Shown: positions 1-9,571, counted from the stretch's first letter. The stretch is DNA of 64,000 nucleotides from Agarivorans sp050870875 (GCF_050870875.2 NZ_CP194041.2:4464001-4528000); one strand, 5' to 3'. The notes: generated from the letters alone by a model not told the origin. Numbers and translations are program-made.

Positions 1-2390
1 TACACTTGCCCTCTCCAATTTTGGCGATTTTACGTTCAAGCATTCGCTTTTTTACCCGCGGGAAATTTATTCCTGAAAATCCAATCGACGAGTTTTCTTT
101 AGACTTGAGCCAACCGATCATTTATGTGATCCCCAGCGCATCTTTAGCTGATGTACTCACCTTGCAGCTCGCCTGTAAAGTACTGGGGCTACCAGATCCC
201 TTGACGCCAGTCAGTTTCGCAGGGGAAATTCATCAGCGAGTGGCCTTTTTATGCGATCGACAGGGCGAGACCTCGGAAGCGACTATCAAGCAATTCACTC
301 AGGCATTACGCGCTCATCACAGTGAACAAAACCACGATGTGCAATTAATGCCTGTAAAATTATTTTGGGATCGCTATCCTGGTCGGGAAAGCGTTGATGA
401 TTTAATGAGTGGCAAAACCAAGCGGCCCGCGGGTCCAATCAAGAAAGCTTGGCAAGTCGTGTTTAAAGGTCGCGAGAATTTAGTTCGCTTTAGTCACCCG
501 GTTTCCTTGAAACAAATGGCACAACGCCATGGTGCCGACCAAAGAATTGGCCACAAGCTGGCAAGAGTGGCACGGATCCACTTTAGCCGTATGCAGATGA
601 TTGCCACTGGTCCGAAGTTGCCCATCCGTCGTCATATGTTTGAACAATTACTCGCCTCGCCGACCATTCGCGCCGCCATCAGCGACGAAGCCAAAAACAA
701 CCACAAAAGCCAAGCTGAAGCCAAACAAACGGCTCTCAGATATCTTGAAGAAATTGCCGCCGATTTTTCCTATCGTAACCTGCGTATGGCTGATTCAGTG
801 CTAAGTTGGGTATGGAATAAGATCTATTCAGGAATCGAAGTAAACCACGCCGAAAAGGTTCGCCAGCTGGCACAAGAGGGTCATGAAATTGTGTATGCCC
901 CTTGTCATCGCAGCCACATGGACTATTTACTGCTCTCCTATGTGCTGTACCACCAAGGCATGGTGCCGCCACACATCGCCGCCGGGGTAAATCTAAACTT
1001 TTGGCCTGCGGGGCCCTTTTTCCGCCGAGCGGGCGCATTTTTTATTCGACGCAGCTTTAAGGGCAACAAACTGTATTCAACCGTATTTCGTGAATACCTT
1101 AGCCAACTATTTAGTCGCGGCTACTCGGTGGAATACTTTACCGAAGGAGGCCGCAGTCGAACGGGTCGCTTATTACCCCCCAAAACCGGAATGCTCGCCA
1201 TGACCGTACAAGCCATGATGCGTGGTTTGGAGCGCCCGGTCACCATCGTACCGGTTTATTTTGGTTATGAACACGTGATGGAAGTAGGCACTTACTACAA
1301 GGAACTCAAGGGAAAAACCAAAGATAAGGAATCCTTGCTTTCGCTATTTGGCATGTTAAGCAAGCTGCGTAATTTTGGCCATGGTTACGTCAATTTTGGT
1401 GAGCCAATTAACCTCAATCAACAACTCAATCAAATTGCACCACAGTGGCGAGAGAGCCATGAAGAGGGCTTGAAACCGCAATGGTTGGTTCCGGCAGTGA
1501 ATCAAGTGTCTAAGCAACTCATGGAAAACATTAACAGTGCCGCAGCAGTGAACGGTTTGTGCTTAAGTGCCATTATTTTACTGGCTGCAGAAAATCGCGC
1601 TCTGCCGCGTAATCAACTAGCTAAACAAATCAGCCTTTGTAGCAGCCTGATCCGTAATGTGCCCTATAGCACTCATGTTACATTGCCAGACTTAGATGCA
1701 GATTCCCTATTGGAACAAGCCATTAGTTTGAACAAATTTGAGATCCGGGAAGACGATTTAGGCAGCATCATTGGTTTGGATGAAAAGCAGCAGGTTTTGT
1801 TAAACTTCTATCGCAATAACATCATTCACCTATTGATCATCCCAGCCTTTATTGCCGCCGTGTTATTACAGCATCGCAGCATTGGCCGATCTCAACTAGT
1901 CAGCCTACTCGAACAACTTTATCCGCTACTTAAAGGAGAGCTGTTTTTACACTATCAAGTAGATGATATTAGCCAGATATGCGAGCGTTATTTAGCTGAA
2001 TTTGTCGCTTTAAAGTTAATCAGTGAAAACGGAGAGTGTTTTAAAATAGACAGCCACCGTCGTGGCCGTTTGCTACTACTGGCGCAGATTGCCCAAGAAA
2101 GCTTACATCGCTATGCCATTGTGGCGGCTTTATTGGCAAAACGACCGCACCTGACTCGTAGCGAGCTGGAACAACAAGCTTTAGCCGCCGCTCAGCGCTT
2201 AGCCAAGCTGCACCATATCAATGCACCGGAATACTACGACAAACGCATCACCAGTAGTCTGTTGGCTCTATTCCGCGAACATGGCTATAACCAAGTGGAG
2301 GTGGCTGAGAACCTATTTGGCAAACTAGCGCCACTATTAGCCGATGGCGTCTATGATTCGATCAGTGAATTACTCGATCTCGAGACTTAA
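1..2390 (+). CDS. plsB: Glycerol-3-phosphate 1-O-acyltransferase PlsB (5' end outside window)
   Basis: Membrane-bound acyltransferase that makes lysophosphatidate from sn-glycerol-3-phosphate and acyl-CoA or acyl-ACP, the first step of phospholipid synthesis. Counting from the first in-window start-like codon (TTG at 6), the catalytic HX4D motif (HRSHMD) is at residues 301-306, the substrate-binding EGGRSRTG block at 380-387, with FFIRR before it and IVPVYFGYE after it. The family's usual length is slightly over 800 residues; 794 are visible. In E. coli the HX4D His is residue 306 (from memory), so about five N-terminal residues probably lie left of the window, and the frame stays open to base 3. 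It converges with ubiA, 6 bp away, as expected for the plsB/ubiCA neighbourhood. Confidence 0.97.
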   Translation, partial: HLPSPILAILRSSIRFFTRGKFIPENPIDEFSLDLSQPIIYVIPSASLADVLTLQLACKVLGLPDPLTPVSFAGEIHQRVAFLCDRQGETSEATIKQFTQALRAHHSEQNHDVQLMPVKLFWDRYPGRESVDDLMSGKTKRPAGPIKKAWQVVFKGRENLVRFSHPVSLKQMAQRHGADQRIGHKLARVARIHFSRMQMIATGPKLPIRRHMFEQLLASPTIRAAISDEAKNNHKSQAEAKQTALRYLEEIAADFSYRNLRMADSVLSWVWNKIYSGIEVNHAEKVRQLAQEGHEIVYAPCHRSHMDYLLLSYVLYHQGMVPPHIAAGVNLNFWPAGPFFRRAGAFFIRRSFKGNKLYSTVFREYLSQLFSRGYSVEYFTEGGRSRTGRLLPPKTGMLAMTVQAMMRGLERPVTIVPVYFGYEHVMEVGTYYKELKGKTKDKESLLSLFGMLSKLRNFGHGYVNFGEPINLNQQLNQIAPQWRESHEEGLKPQWLVPAVNQVSKQLMENINSAAAVNGLCLSAIILLAAENRALPRNQLAKQISLCSSLIRNVPYSTHVTLPDLDADSLLEQAISLNKFEIREDDLGSIIGLDEKQQVLLNFYRNNIIHLLIIPAFIAAVLLQHRSIGRSQLVSLLEQLYPLLKGELFLHYQVDDISQICERYLAEFVALKLISENGECFKIDSHRRGRLLLLAQIAQESLHRYAIVAALLAKRPHLTRSELEQQALAAAQRLAKLHHINAPEYYDKRITSSLLALFREHGYNQVEVAENLFGKLAPLLADGVYDSISELLDLET

Positions 2391-2396
2391 TTTAGT

Positions 2397-3275
2397 CTAA
2401 GCGGCAAACCACGCCAGCCATCCATAGTGGCTGGCAATACCAATAAATATCACCAAACCAACATAATTATTATTGAGAAACGCACTAAAGCAGGCTTCCC
2501 GTTGCCGATAACGGATTAATTTCTGTTGATAGACAAACAAAGCCGCCGCCGCTAACAAACCAATATCGAAGGCTAAGCCTAATTGCTTTAAATAGGCGAT
2601 CTCGGCAAAACAGCACAAACAAGCCAACTGTAATAAACCGATTATTAGTTTGTCAAAACGACCAAATAAAATCGCGGTCGACTTTACCCCTATCTTCAAG
2701 TCATCGTCACGATCCACCATTGCATACTTAGTATCATAAGCAATCGTCCAACAAATGTTGGCTAATAATAACAACCATGCCTCAGGTGCAATCTGACCAC
2801 TTTGGGCGGCATAGGCCATCGGAATACACCAACCAAAAGCCACCCCCAAAAATAGCTGTGGTAGATGAGTAATCCGCTTCATAAAAGGGTAAATTGCCGC
2901 CAATGCTAAAGCCACAACCGATAAGGCAATGGTCAGCAAATTTTGGGTCAGAACCAATAGAAATGCCAAAGCCACCAAGCCAATAAACAAGCCAAGCGCC
3001 TCGCGTTCAGAAACCAGCCCTTTGACTAAAGGGCGCTGAGCGGTGCGTTTAACGTGACCATCGACCTCACGATCGGCATAATCATTCATCACACAGCCAG
3101 CCGATCGCATTAAAAACACGCCTAATACAAAGACCAGCAACACCGACAGTTTAGGTGGTCCTTCAGCCGCCAACCACAAAGCCCACAAGGCAGGCCACAA
3201 TAACAATAAGGTACCGATGGGTTTATCGGCGCGCATCAGCTGCCAGTATGGGTGTACTTTGATCAAATCAAGCAC
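2397..3275 (-). CDS. ubiA: 4-hydroxybenzoate polyprenyltransferase
   Basis: Integral inner-membrane prenyltransferase that attaches the polyprenyl tail to 4-hydroxybenzoate in ubiquinone synthesis. At 292 residues it is close to the usual 290. Both aspartate-rich Mg-diphosphate motifs are visible: NDYADREVD at residues 64-72 and DTKYAMVDRDDD at 181-192. Hydrophobic segments alternate through the rest of the protein. Its first 8 bases overlap the end of ubiC, so the two are co-transcribed and probably translationally coupled, with the enzyme that makes 4-hydroxybenzoate encoded first. Confidence 0.97.
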   Translation of the reverse strand: MLDLIKVHPYWQLMRADKPIGTLLLLWPALWALWLAAEGPPKLSVLLVFVLGVFLMRSAGCVMNDYADREVDGHVKRTAQRPLVKGLVSEREALGLFIGLVALAFLLVLTQNLLTIALSVVALALAAIYPFMKRITHLPQLFLGVAFGWCIPMAYAAQSGQIAPEAWLLLLANICWTIAYDTKYAMVDRDDDLKIGVKSTAILFGRFDKLIIGLLQLACLCCFAEIAYLKQLGLAFDIGLLAAAALFVYQQKLIRYRQREACFSAFLNNNYVGLVIFIGIASHYGWLAWFAA

Positions 3276-3822
3276 GATCGACTCCTTGATAAGCTAGGCT
3301 GGCGGGTAAAAAAAACTCAGCTACGAGTAGCGGCGCACCCGCTAATAGAAAGCGAGAGCGTCGCCCCCACAGCGGCTGCTTTGGCCCAACACTTTGCTGA
3401 AGCGCAGAATGCGCATCAACTTGGCACAGCTCTAAAGTTTGTCGCTGACCTTTGTCGGTAAACAATAACTCTCCTAAAGAGTTGTTTTGCAAATAACTCA
3501 CCGCTGCAGCCTCTCCCGCTAAAGAATCCTGCGGAACGACGCTACGTGCATATACCCAAGGTAAGTCATCACAGCACAGTAAGACCTCTCTGACCCAGTA
3601 AGGCCCCTCACAATCCAAAGCCTGCCGTTCAGCCTCGGTAATTTCCAAATAGCCTTCAAATAACACTTGGATGGAAAAATGCTGGCAATGCTGGCGCAAA
3701 CGTGCGGTGAGCGAACCAGGATAAAGTAACCAATCAGCTAAAGCAGTTGATTCTAATTCAACATTTTGTGGCTGTTGCCAACGACCATCGGCCTGATAAG
3801 GATAAGGCTGTTTTGAGTTCAC
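3268..3822 (-). CDS. ubiC: Chorismate--pyruvate lyase
   Basis: Soluble enzyme that splits chorismate into 4-hydroxybenzoate and pyruvate, feeding ubiA directly. The 184-residue protein carries the family landmarks: a VREVLL segment containing the active-site Arg near residue 78, and a C-terminal block of WGRRSRF followed by LLVAEFFLP, which holds the conserved Glu. It is the first gene of a ubiCA operon, overlapping ubiA by 8 bp. The 222-bp gap to the divergent FliL-like gene would hold its promoter. Confidence 0.94.
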   Translation of the reverse strand: MNSKQPYPYQADGRWQQPQNVELESTALADWLLYPGSLTARLRQHCQHFSIQVLFEGYLEITEAERQALDCEGPYWVREVLLCCDDLPWVYARSVVPQDSLAGEAAAVSYLQNNSLGELLFTDKGQRQTLELCQVDAHSALQQSVGPKQPLWGRRSRFLLAGAPLLVAEFFLPASLAYQGVDRA

Positions 3823-4045
3823 TGGTATTACTATTGTTGAATAATGGCCTTATTATCCGGCAATTGACAGATTAAAGTAAACTCCCGATTCGCCCATTAT
3901 GCTATTCTTGCGCGGTCACGTTTGCATTTCCTTTAGGCTCTTTTCAGCAACGATAAATTATTGACTAAATTTAGCTGCGCAGCTTGACCAAACGCTCGAT
4001 AGCACAAACAATAAAGCTAGGACTATCAAGGAATCAAAGGATCGT

Positions 4046-4447
4046 ATGAAATTTAGCCAAGCATTGCTTATAACATTTAGTTTGTTATTCTCCACCGTCA
4101 TCAAGGCCGAAGAAGCGGGTAATCCTAGCTATGCCTATTTTGCGCTAGAACCGGATATTATTACGAACTACATTAGCACAGGGAAGAAGCTAGGCTACGT
4201 GCGAATCACCGCCGACATCATGGTAGAAAACGCAGGGGATTTAGCCAACATTGAGCATCACGCCCCGCTGATCCGCGACGCGATCATTGAAATTTTAGGC
4301 CATCAAGCCGAAGAAGATGTAAAGTCCTTAACTGGCCGAGAACAAATTCGACAGATGTGTGAAGAGGCAGTGAATGACCTCTTAGTGCAAGAAACCGGTA
4401 AAAAGCTGGTCAATAAGTTACTGTTTACTAAATATCTTTATCAGTAA
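4046..4447 (+). CDS. FliL-like periplasmic protein
   Basis: A 133-residue protein of the flagellar basal-body FliL family, but with a cleavable-looking signal peptide (cut after about residue 21, at KAE) instead of the cytoplasmic tail and membrane anchor of true FliL. The conserved core is visible: Y-x-L-x-P near the start, a GYVRITADIMVEN strand, a HHAPLIRDAIIEIL helix and a C-terminal helix ending LLFTKYLYQ. Related short FliL-like genes sit beside ubiCA in vibrios (from memory). No other flagellar gene is in the window, so a motor-associated role is inference. The last 20 bp overlap the 3' end of glpG on the opposite strand. Confidence 0.8.
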   Translation: MKFSQALLITFSLLFSTVIKAEEAGNPSYAYFALEPDIITNYISTGKKLGYVRITADIMVENAGDLANIEHHAPLIRDAIIEILGHQAEEDVKSLTGREQIRQMCEEAVNDLLVQETGKKLVNKLLFTKYLYQ

Positions 4448-5270
4448 ACTTATCAAATACCGCCTGAGCACAACCCACGAATAAGCCAAACAGATGGGCC
4501 AGATTCGCCGTAGATGGCCCAATTACATCCATAAAGCCAATCACCAACCAGACCAACATAAAGCCCACAATTGAAGGACTTAACTGCAGCCCAGCTTTAG
4601 GACGTAGCCACCCCGTAAACCAGCAATACCCCAACAATGCATACACCACCCCAGATAAGCCCCCAAAATACGGTCCGGAAGCCAGTAGCTGTGCTACATT
4701 GGGGATCACTGCTGCGACAATCGTAATCAATAATAACTTAGAGCTTCCTAATTGACGCTCGATCTCTCCACCTAATTGCCACCACCACAGGCCATTAAAC
4801 ACGATATGAACAATTGAAAAATGTAAAAAAATCGGTGTGATGACCCGCCAAAACTGGGTTGAAGCGAGCATACTCAGCTGAGGAGTAATGGTCAGGTGTT
4901 CAATAAAATAACGATTAAAACCGAAGCTCATTAGCGTATAAATCACGGCTGATATCAGCAATACCAGCAGTGTCACCGGACCCGCATGAGCCAAAAAGGA
5001 GTTTTTAATCACCCCCGAGCCACCATAAGAAAATGAGGCTTTGCGACTGTCGGCCATAGTCCATGAAGCCGCATGATATTTTTCAGCATTCGGATTAGCT
5101 AAAAACTGCTCTAATTCAATTTCCGCACGTTCAAGCTGAGACTCATCGTTCAGCATAATCGCCACCCCTCGCTCCGCGGGTGCTAGTTGACACTCAATAT
5201 GCAACACTGCCATATAGTCTACATAGGCCTGTGCCGCGCGAGGATTCGCCAGGACGATTAATTGCTTCAC
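4428..5270 (-). CDS. glpG: Rhomboid intramembrane serine protease GlpG
   Basis: Inner-membrane protease that cleaves transmembrane segments of substrate proteins. The 280-residue protein has the GlpG layout: a soluble N-terminal domain (residues 1 to about 70), then six membrane segments. The catalytic serine is Ser206 in GGLSGVVYALLGY, its partner His259 is in LAHLFGLFVG, and the oxyanion-side HxxxN is His155/Asn159. All three sit exactly five residues later than in E. coli GlpG. It follows glpE with a 4-bp ATGA overlap, so the two are translationally coupled. The usual glpR and glpD are absent here. Confidence 0.96.
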   Translation of the reverse strand: MKQLIVLANPRAAQAYVDYMAVLHIECQLAPAERGVAIMLNDESQLERAEIELEQFLANPNAEKYHAASWTMADSRKASFSYGGSGVIKNSFLAHAGPVTLLVLLISAVIYTLMSFGFNRYFIEHLTITPQLSMLASTQFWRVITPIFLHFSIVHIVFNGLWWWQLGGEIERQLGSSKLLLITIVAAVIPNVAQLLASGPYFGGLSGVVYALLGYCWFTGWLRPKAGLQLSPSIVGFMLVWLVIGFMDVIGPSTANLAHLFGLFVGCAQAVFDKFTDKDI

Positions 5271-5593
5271 TCTGCTTCACCACTGGTGATCGGAGCCTTT
5301 ACACGCCATGCTTCAAAGCCTCCCTGCAAGCTATAGACTTCTTCAAATCCTTGCTCTAATAAATACTGTGCCGCCCCCTGACTAGAAATACCGTGATAAC
5401 ACATCACAATTAGCGGCGTATCGTAGTCGGTATTTGCTAATAATTGATTAAGGCTACCGTCGTGAAGGTGAAAAGCATTCACTGGGTGTGCTTGAGCAAA
5501 AGACTGCGGATCACGCATATCTAATAGTAGCGCCCCAGCATTGCAAATTTTATCTTGAGCGCCATTTACGTCGATTTGTTCAAATTGTTCCAT
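5267..5593 (-). CDS. glpE: Thiosulfate sulfurtransferase GlpE (single-domain rhodanese)
   Basis: Cytoplasmic single-domain rhodanese that transfers sulfane sulfur from thiosulfate to acceptors such as cyanide or thioredoxin. It has 108 residues, the normal size. The persulfide-forming cysteine is Cys65 in the loop CYHGISS, the GlpE-type active-site loop and position. The LLDMRDPQSF and GGFEAW segments are also typical. First gene of a two-gene operon with glpG, whose start codon overlaps its stop. Confidence 0.95.
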   Translation of the reverse strand: MEQFEQIDVNGAQDKICNAGALLLDMRDPQSFAQAHPVNAFHLHDGSLNQLLANTDYDTPLIVMCYHGISSQGAAQYLLEQGFEEVYSLQGGFEAWRVKAPITSGEAE

Positions 5594-5754
5594 GATGATC
5601 CACTGCGAGCTATTTTGCCCACTTTAACTGGTTTACGCACAAAGAAAAAGAGACAAAACGAAGGGAATATAATGCCAACCGTTTGCTTGGGGCGCTGCAG
5701 ATTCGGCATTCAGAATAATCAGTACTCATCTTTGTCACTAGCATGTTCTCGCAT

Positions 5755-5780
5755 AAAAAAAGCAACCCGAAGGCTGCTTT
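5755..5780 (-). terminator. Intrinsic terminator of the liv operon
   Basis: Read on the minus strand this is a 9-bp stem (one A-C mismatch) with a four-base loop, followed directly by a run of seven T. Left arm 5759-5767, right arm 5772-5780. It lies 25 bp beyond the livF stop codon. Confidence 0.8.
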
Positions 5781-5804
5781 CGCTTTGTGTATGAACAACC
5801 GAGC

Positions 5805-6506
5805 CTAGGCACCTAGATACGCCTTACGCACCTCTTCGTTCACCAATAAATTATCGCCAGTGTCTTCTAACACAATACGACCATTTTCCAGAACATAGCC
5901 TCTATCAGCCAGCCGCAGCGCTTGGTTGGCATTTTGCTCCACTAAAAACACCGTCATCCCACGTTGGCGTAATTGTTCCACGATATCGAAAATATGTTGA
6001 ATAATAATCGGAGCCAAACCTAAAGAAGGCTCGTCCAATAACAGTAAGCGAGGATTACTCATTAAAGCACGACCAATCGCCAACATCTGCTGCTCCCCTC
6101 CCGACATGGTGCCCGCCCGTTGATTGACTCGTTCCAATAAACGCGGAAACAAGACATACATTTCTTGGATCCGTTGCTCGGTTTCCTGTTTACTCGCAAA
6201 AAAGGCCCCCATTCGAAGATTTTCTTCAACGGTGAGGCGCGAGAATATTCGTCGTCCCTCAGGAACCACCGCAATATCACCACGCATAATGTCATGGGTT
6301 TGGCGGTGGGTAATATCTTTACCATCAAACCATATCTGACCACTGCTGGCTCGAGGATCACCACACAAGGTCATCAATAAAGTGGTTTTACCCGCGCCAT
6401 TGGCGCCGATCAGACTGACAATTTCGCCTTCATTTACCTTCACACTAACATCATGTAAAGCTTGAATCGGGCCATAGTGAGTCGATACATTTTTTAACTC
6501 TAACAT
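5805..6506 (-). CDS. livF: Branched-chain amino acid ABC transporter ATP-binding protein LivF
   Basis: One of the two ATPases that power uptake of leucine, isoleucine and valine through LivHM. The 233-residue protein shows Walker A GANGAGKTT near residue 35, the ABC signature MSGGEQQML and Walker B LLLLDEPSLGLAP. The short length and the VVPEGRRIF segment after the Q-loop distinguish LivF from LivG. It is the last gene of livKHMGF and is followed by an intrinsic terminator. Confidence 0.95.
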   Translation of the reverse strand: MLELKNVSTHYGPIQALHDVSVKVNEGEIVSLIGANGAGKTTLLMTLCGDPRASSGQIWFDGKDITHRQTHDIMRGDIAVVPEGRRIFSRLTVEENLRMGAFFASKQETEQRIQEMYVLFPRLLERVNQRAGTMSGGEQQMLAIGRALMSNPRLLLLDEPSLGLAPIIIQHIFDIVEQLRQRGMTVFLVEQNANQALRLADRGYVLENGRIVLEDTGDNLLVNEEVRKAYLGA

Positions 6507-6526
6507 TCGTCGTCTTTGCCTCGCCC

Positions 6527-7291
6527 TTAAAACTCACCCAGATAGGCTTTAATGACCTCAGGGTTGTTGCGGATCTCTTCCGGTGTCCCATTCGCTAAGG
6601 GACAACCTTGGTTAACCACGTAAATCCGATCTGAAATACCCATCACCAATTTCATATCGTGCTCAATCAGCAATACCGAGACCGATTCATTGGCCCGCAG
6701 ATCCATGATCAGCCGATCCAAATCATCAGTCTCCTTAGGGTTAAGGCCTGCCGCAGGCTCATCTAGCATCAAGATTTCGGGACGGGTTACCATACAACGA
6801 GCTATCTCTAAACGACGCTGTTGGCCATAGGCCAGATTACCCGCCTTACGGTTGGCGAATTCAGTCAACTGAACTTTGTCTAACCAGTATTCAGCAAACG
6901 CTAAGGCCTCCGCTTCACTCTTCTTAAAATTTGGAGTTTTTAATAAACCGGCAATAAAGTTGGTATTCAAGTGACGATGTTGAGCCACCAACAGATTTTC
7001 TACCACCGTCATATCTTTGAAAAGACGTACATGCTGGAAGGTACGCACAATGCCTTTACGGGCGATTTGGTGTCCGGCCAAACCTTGTAAGGCTTCGCCT
7101 CGATATAAAATTTGTCCACTGGTGGGTTTGTAGAAACCGGTTAAGCAGTTAAATACCGTGGTTTTCCCCGCACCATTGGGACCAATCACCGATACCACTT
7201 CTTTCTCTTTGAGCTTCAGCGCGACATTATTCACCGCCAATAAACCACCAAAACGCATGGTGAGGCCATTTACCTCAAGCAACTGACTCAT
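6527..7291 (-). CDS. livG: Branched-chain amino acid ABC transporter ATP-binding protein LivG
   Basis: Second ATPase of the Liv importer, 254 residues. Walker A is GPNGAGKTT, the signature region reads LAYGQQRRLEIARCM, and Walker B is ILMLDEPAAGLNPKE. The inserted segment after the Q-loop (roughly residues 95-135), absent from LivF, is typical of LivG. It overlaps livM by 4 bp and precedes livF by 20 bp. Confidence 0.95.
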   Translation of the reverse strand: MSQLLEVNGLTMRFGGLLAVNNVALKLKEKEVVSVIGPNGAGKTTVFNCLTGFYKPTSGQILYRGEALQGLAGHQIARKGIVRTFQHVRLFKDMTVVENLLVAQHRHLNTNFIAGLLKTPNFKKSEAEALAFAEYWLDKVQLTEFANRKAGNLAYGQQRRLEIARCMVTRPEILMLDEPAAGLNPKETDDLDRLIMDLRANESVSVLLIEHDMKLVMGISDRIYVVNQGCPLANGTPEEIRNNPEVIKAYLGEF

Positions 7292-8559
7292 GCCTTAGCT
7301 CCCTCTTTTAACTGAATATGAGGTCGAGACATTGGCAATAAACCTTGGGGGCGCCACACCATCATAAATACCATCATTAAACCAAACATCAGCATTCGGT
7401 ACTCATTAAACTCACGCGCCATTTCTGGTAACACCGTCATGATAATCGCGGCTAAAATCACTCCAACTTGCGATCCCATTCCCCCTAAAACCACAATTGC
7501 TAAAATAATCGCAGATTCGATGAAGGTGAACGACTCAGGGCTAATAAAGCCCTGACGGGCCGCGAAAAAACTACCAGCAAAACCGGCAAAAGCAGCACCA
7601 ATGGTAAATGCACTGAGCTTAACCACCGTTGGATTTAAGCCTAAAGAACGGCAGGCAATTTCATCTTCACGTAGTGCTTCCCAAGCCCGACCAATCGGCA
7701 TTCTTAACAAGCGATTGATCACAATCACCGTAAGCACGACCAAAAGTAGCGCCATCAAGTATAAGAAAATCACCTTATATTCTGAGTTATAACTAATACC
7801 AAAGAAGTTATGGAACGTATCAAAACCTTCACCTTTTAGGCGACGGTTAAATTCCAAACCAAACAAAGTTGGCTTCGGTACACCGCTAATACCGTTAGGT
7901 CCGCCAGTTAACTCGGTAAGGTTGTTCAGCAATAAACGAATAATTTCCCCAAAGCCGAGGGTCACAATGGCTAGATAATCACCGCGTAAACGCAATACCG
8001 GAAAACCTAATAAGAAACCAAACAGTGCCGCCATGCCGCCGGCAATTGGTAGGCAAGTCCAAAAACCAAAACCATCGGCACTCAGTAAGGCATAGGTATA
8101 GGCTCCTACCGCATAAAAACCGACATAACCTAAATCGAGTAGACCGGCTAAGCCCACCACGACATTAAGTCCCAAACCCAACATCACATAGATGAGGGTT
8201 AAAGTCGCTAAATCCACCGAACCACGGCTAACAATAAAGGGCCAGATGATCGCCCCAGCTAAGGCGAACGAGACCAACAAACGATAAGCCTTAGGACTTT
8301 GCTCGGGACTCGGTAATTTAAAATTAAACTTATTCGCCGAGCGTCTTAACTTTGCTTTACCAAACAGCATGGGGTGAAATAGCTGACTAAAAAATACCAC
8401 CGCCGAACCAATAAATAGCCACTTTAGATGTTGTGGCTCGGCCAACGCCAGATTAAGTCCACTGCTACTAGGTTCCATTCGGATCCCTAACAGCCATCCA
8501 GCCAACAACATAAAGGTAATGGTGGAGATTAATGCTCCGGGGAGATTGAGCTTACTCAT
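7288..8559 (-). CDS. livM: Branched-chain amino acid ABC transporter permease LivM
   Basis: Inner-membrane permease subunit, 423 residues. It has an N-terminal extension with two hydrophobic segments (residues 1 to about 65) ahead of the canonical permease core, as in the E. coli protein. The core contains GLGLNVVVGLAGLLDLGYVGFYAVGAY and, near the C-terminus, the EAA-like ALREDEIACRSLG loop that contacts the ATPases. It is coupled on both sides by 4-bp overlaps, with livH upstream and livG downstream. Confidence 0.95.
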   Translation of the reverse strand: MSKLNLPGALISTITFMLLAGWLLGIRMEPSSSGLNLALAEPQHLKWLFIGSAVVFFSQLFHPMLFGKAKLRRSANKFNFKLPSPEQSPKAYRLLVSFALAGAIIWPFIVSRGSVDLATLTLIYVMLGLGLNVVVGLAGLLDLGYVGFYAVGAYTYALLSADGFGFWTCLPIAGGMAALFGFLLGFPVLRLRGDYLAIVTLGFGEIIRLLLNNLTELTGGPNGISGVPKPTLFGLEFNRRLKGEGFDTFHNFFGISYNSEYKVIFLYLMALLLVVLTVIVINRLLRMPIGRAWEALREDEIACRSLGLNPTVVKLSAFTIGAAFAGFAGSFFAARQGFISPESFTFIESAIILAIVVLGGMGSQVGVILAAIIMTVLPEMAREFNEYRMLMFGLMMVFMMVWRPQGLLPMSRPHIQLKEGAKA

Positions 8560-9482
8560 ACTTTCTCAACCTCCGGTCTTCCTAACAGGCCCGTTGGCAT
8601 GAACAGTAACACCAGGCACAGCAAACCAAAGGAAACCACATCTTTATACTCGGTACTAAAGTAACCAGCAGTAATCGCTTCAGTAATGCCTAACAACAAG
8701 CCTCCAACAACCGCTCCGGGTATCGAACCAATACCGCCTAATACCGCCGCAGTAAAGGCTTTTAAGCCAGCCATAAAACCGATATAGGGATTGATAACAC
8801 CGTAATAAATTCCCAACAACACACCTGCCACCGCCGCTAAGGCTGCCCCAATCACAAAGGTTAAGGAAATCACTTTATTGGTGTCGATCCCCAATAAATT
8901 GGCCATACCAATATCTTCAGAACAAGCACGGCAGGCACGTCCCATTCGCGAATGGGTAATAAAGGCCGTTAACCCGATCATCGTGAGGAAAGTCACCACA
9001 AAGATCACCACTTGCATGTAGGAAATGGTTAAATTGAAGCCATCGTCAGGGCCAAATGTCCAGCCGCCAGTAATCAGACTCGGCATCGCGATATCACGAC
9101 TTCCCTGAGATAAACGCACCAGGTTTTGCAAGAAAATAGACATCCCAATCGCCGAAATCAAAGCGATCAAGCGGTTACCACCACGCACTGGCCGATAAGC
9201 CACCTTCTCAATGGTCCAACCATAGGCGCTGGTAATAATGATGCTAATGGCAAAAGCACCAAATAATAAAATCGGCAGAGAATCCAAGCCCATCAGCGAT
9301 AAGGCGGCTAATACGATGAAGGCGACATAACTGCCTATCATATACACTTCACCATGGGCGAAGTTAATCATGCCGATAATGCCATACACCATCGTGTAAC
9401 CAATGGCGATTAAGGCATAGGTACTACCAACCGTTAGTCCATTGACTAACTGTTGAAAAAAATAGAAAAATTGCTCAGACAT
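8556..9482 (-). CDS. livH: Branched-chain amino acid ABC transporter permease LivH
   Basis: The other membrane channel subunit, 308 residues. It begins with the typical QQLVNGLTVGSTYALIAIGYTMVYG membrane segment and carries the EAA-like loop RACSEDIGMANLLGID and a C-terminal GLLGRPEVEKV tail. The gene starts 101 bp downstream of livK, with a hairpin in the gap, and overlaps livM by 4 bp. Confidence 0.95.
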   Translation of the reverse strand: MSEQFFYFFQQLVNGLTVGSTYALIAIGYTMVYGIIGMINFAHGEVYMIGSYVAFIVLAALSLMGLDSLPILLFGAFAISIIITSAYGWTIEKVAYRPVRGGNRLIALISAIGMSIFLQNLVRLSQGSRDIAMPSLITGGWTFGPDDGFNLTISYMQVVIFVVTFLTMIGLTAFITHSRMGRACRACSEDIGMANLLGIDTNKVISLTFVIGAALAAVAGVLLGIYYGVINPYIGFMAGLKAFTAAVLGGIGSIPGAVVGGLLLGITEAITAGYFSTEYKDVVSFGLLCLVLLFMPTGLLGRPEVEKV

Positions 9483-9538
9483 AACGATCCCAATCTAATA
9501 GCTTGAAGCCATTAATTAAGTGTCTTTTAAAACAGAAG

Positions 9539-9571
9539 AGACCAGCTAGCGCCGATGACACTAGCCGGTCT
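9539..9571 (-). promoter_or_regulatory. Intercistronic hairpin between livK and livH
   Basis: An inverted repeat with arms 9539-9549 and 9561-9571: ten paired bases, one A-C mismatch, 11-base loop. On the transcribed strand only a weak pyrimidine/T-rich stretch follows. A hairpin at this point in a transport operon usually stabilises the message for the binding protein or partly terminates transcription, giving more LivK than membrane subunits. That role is inference. Confidence 0.55.
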
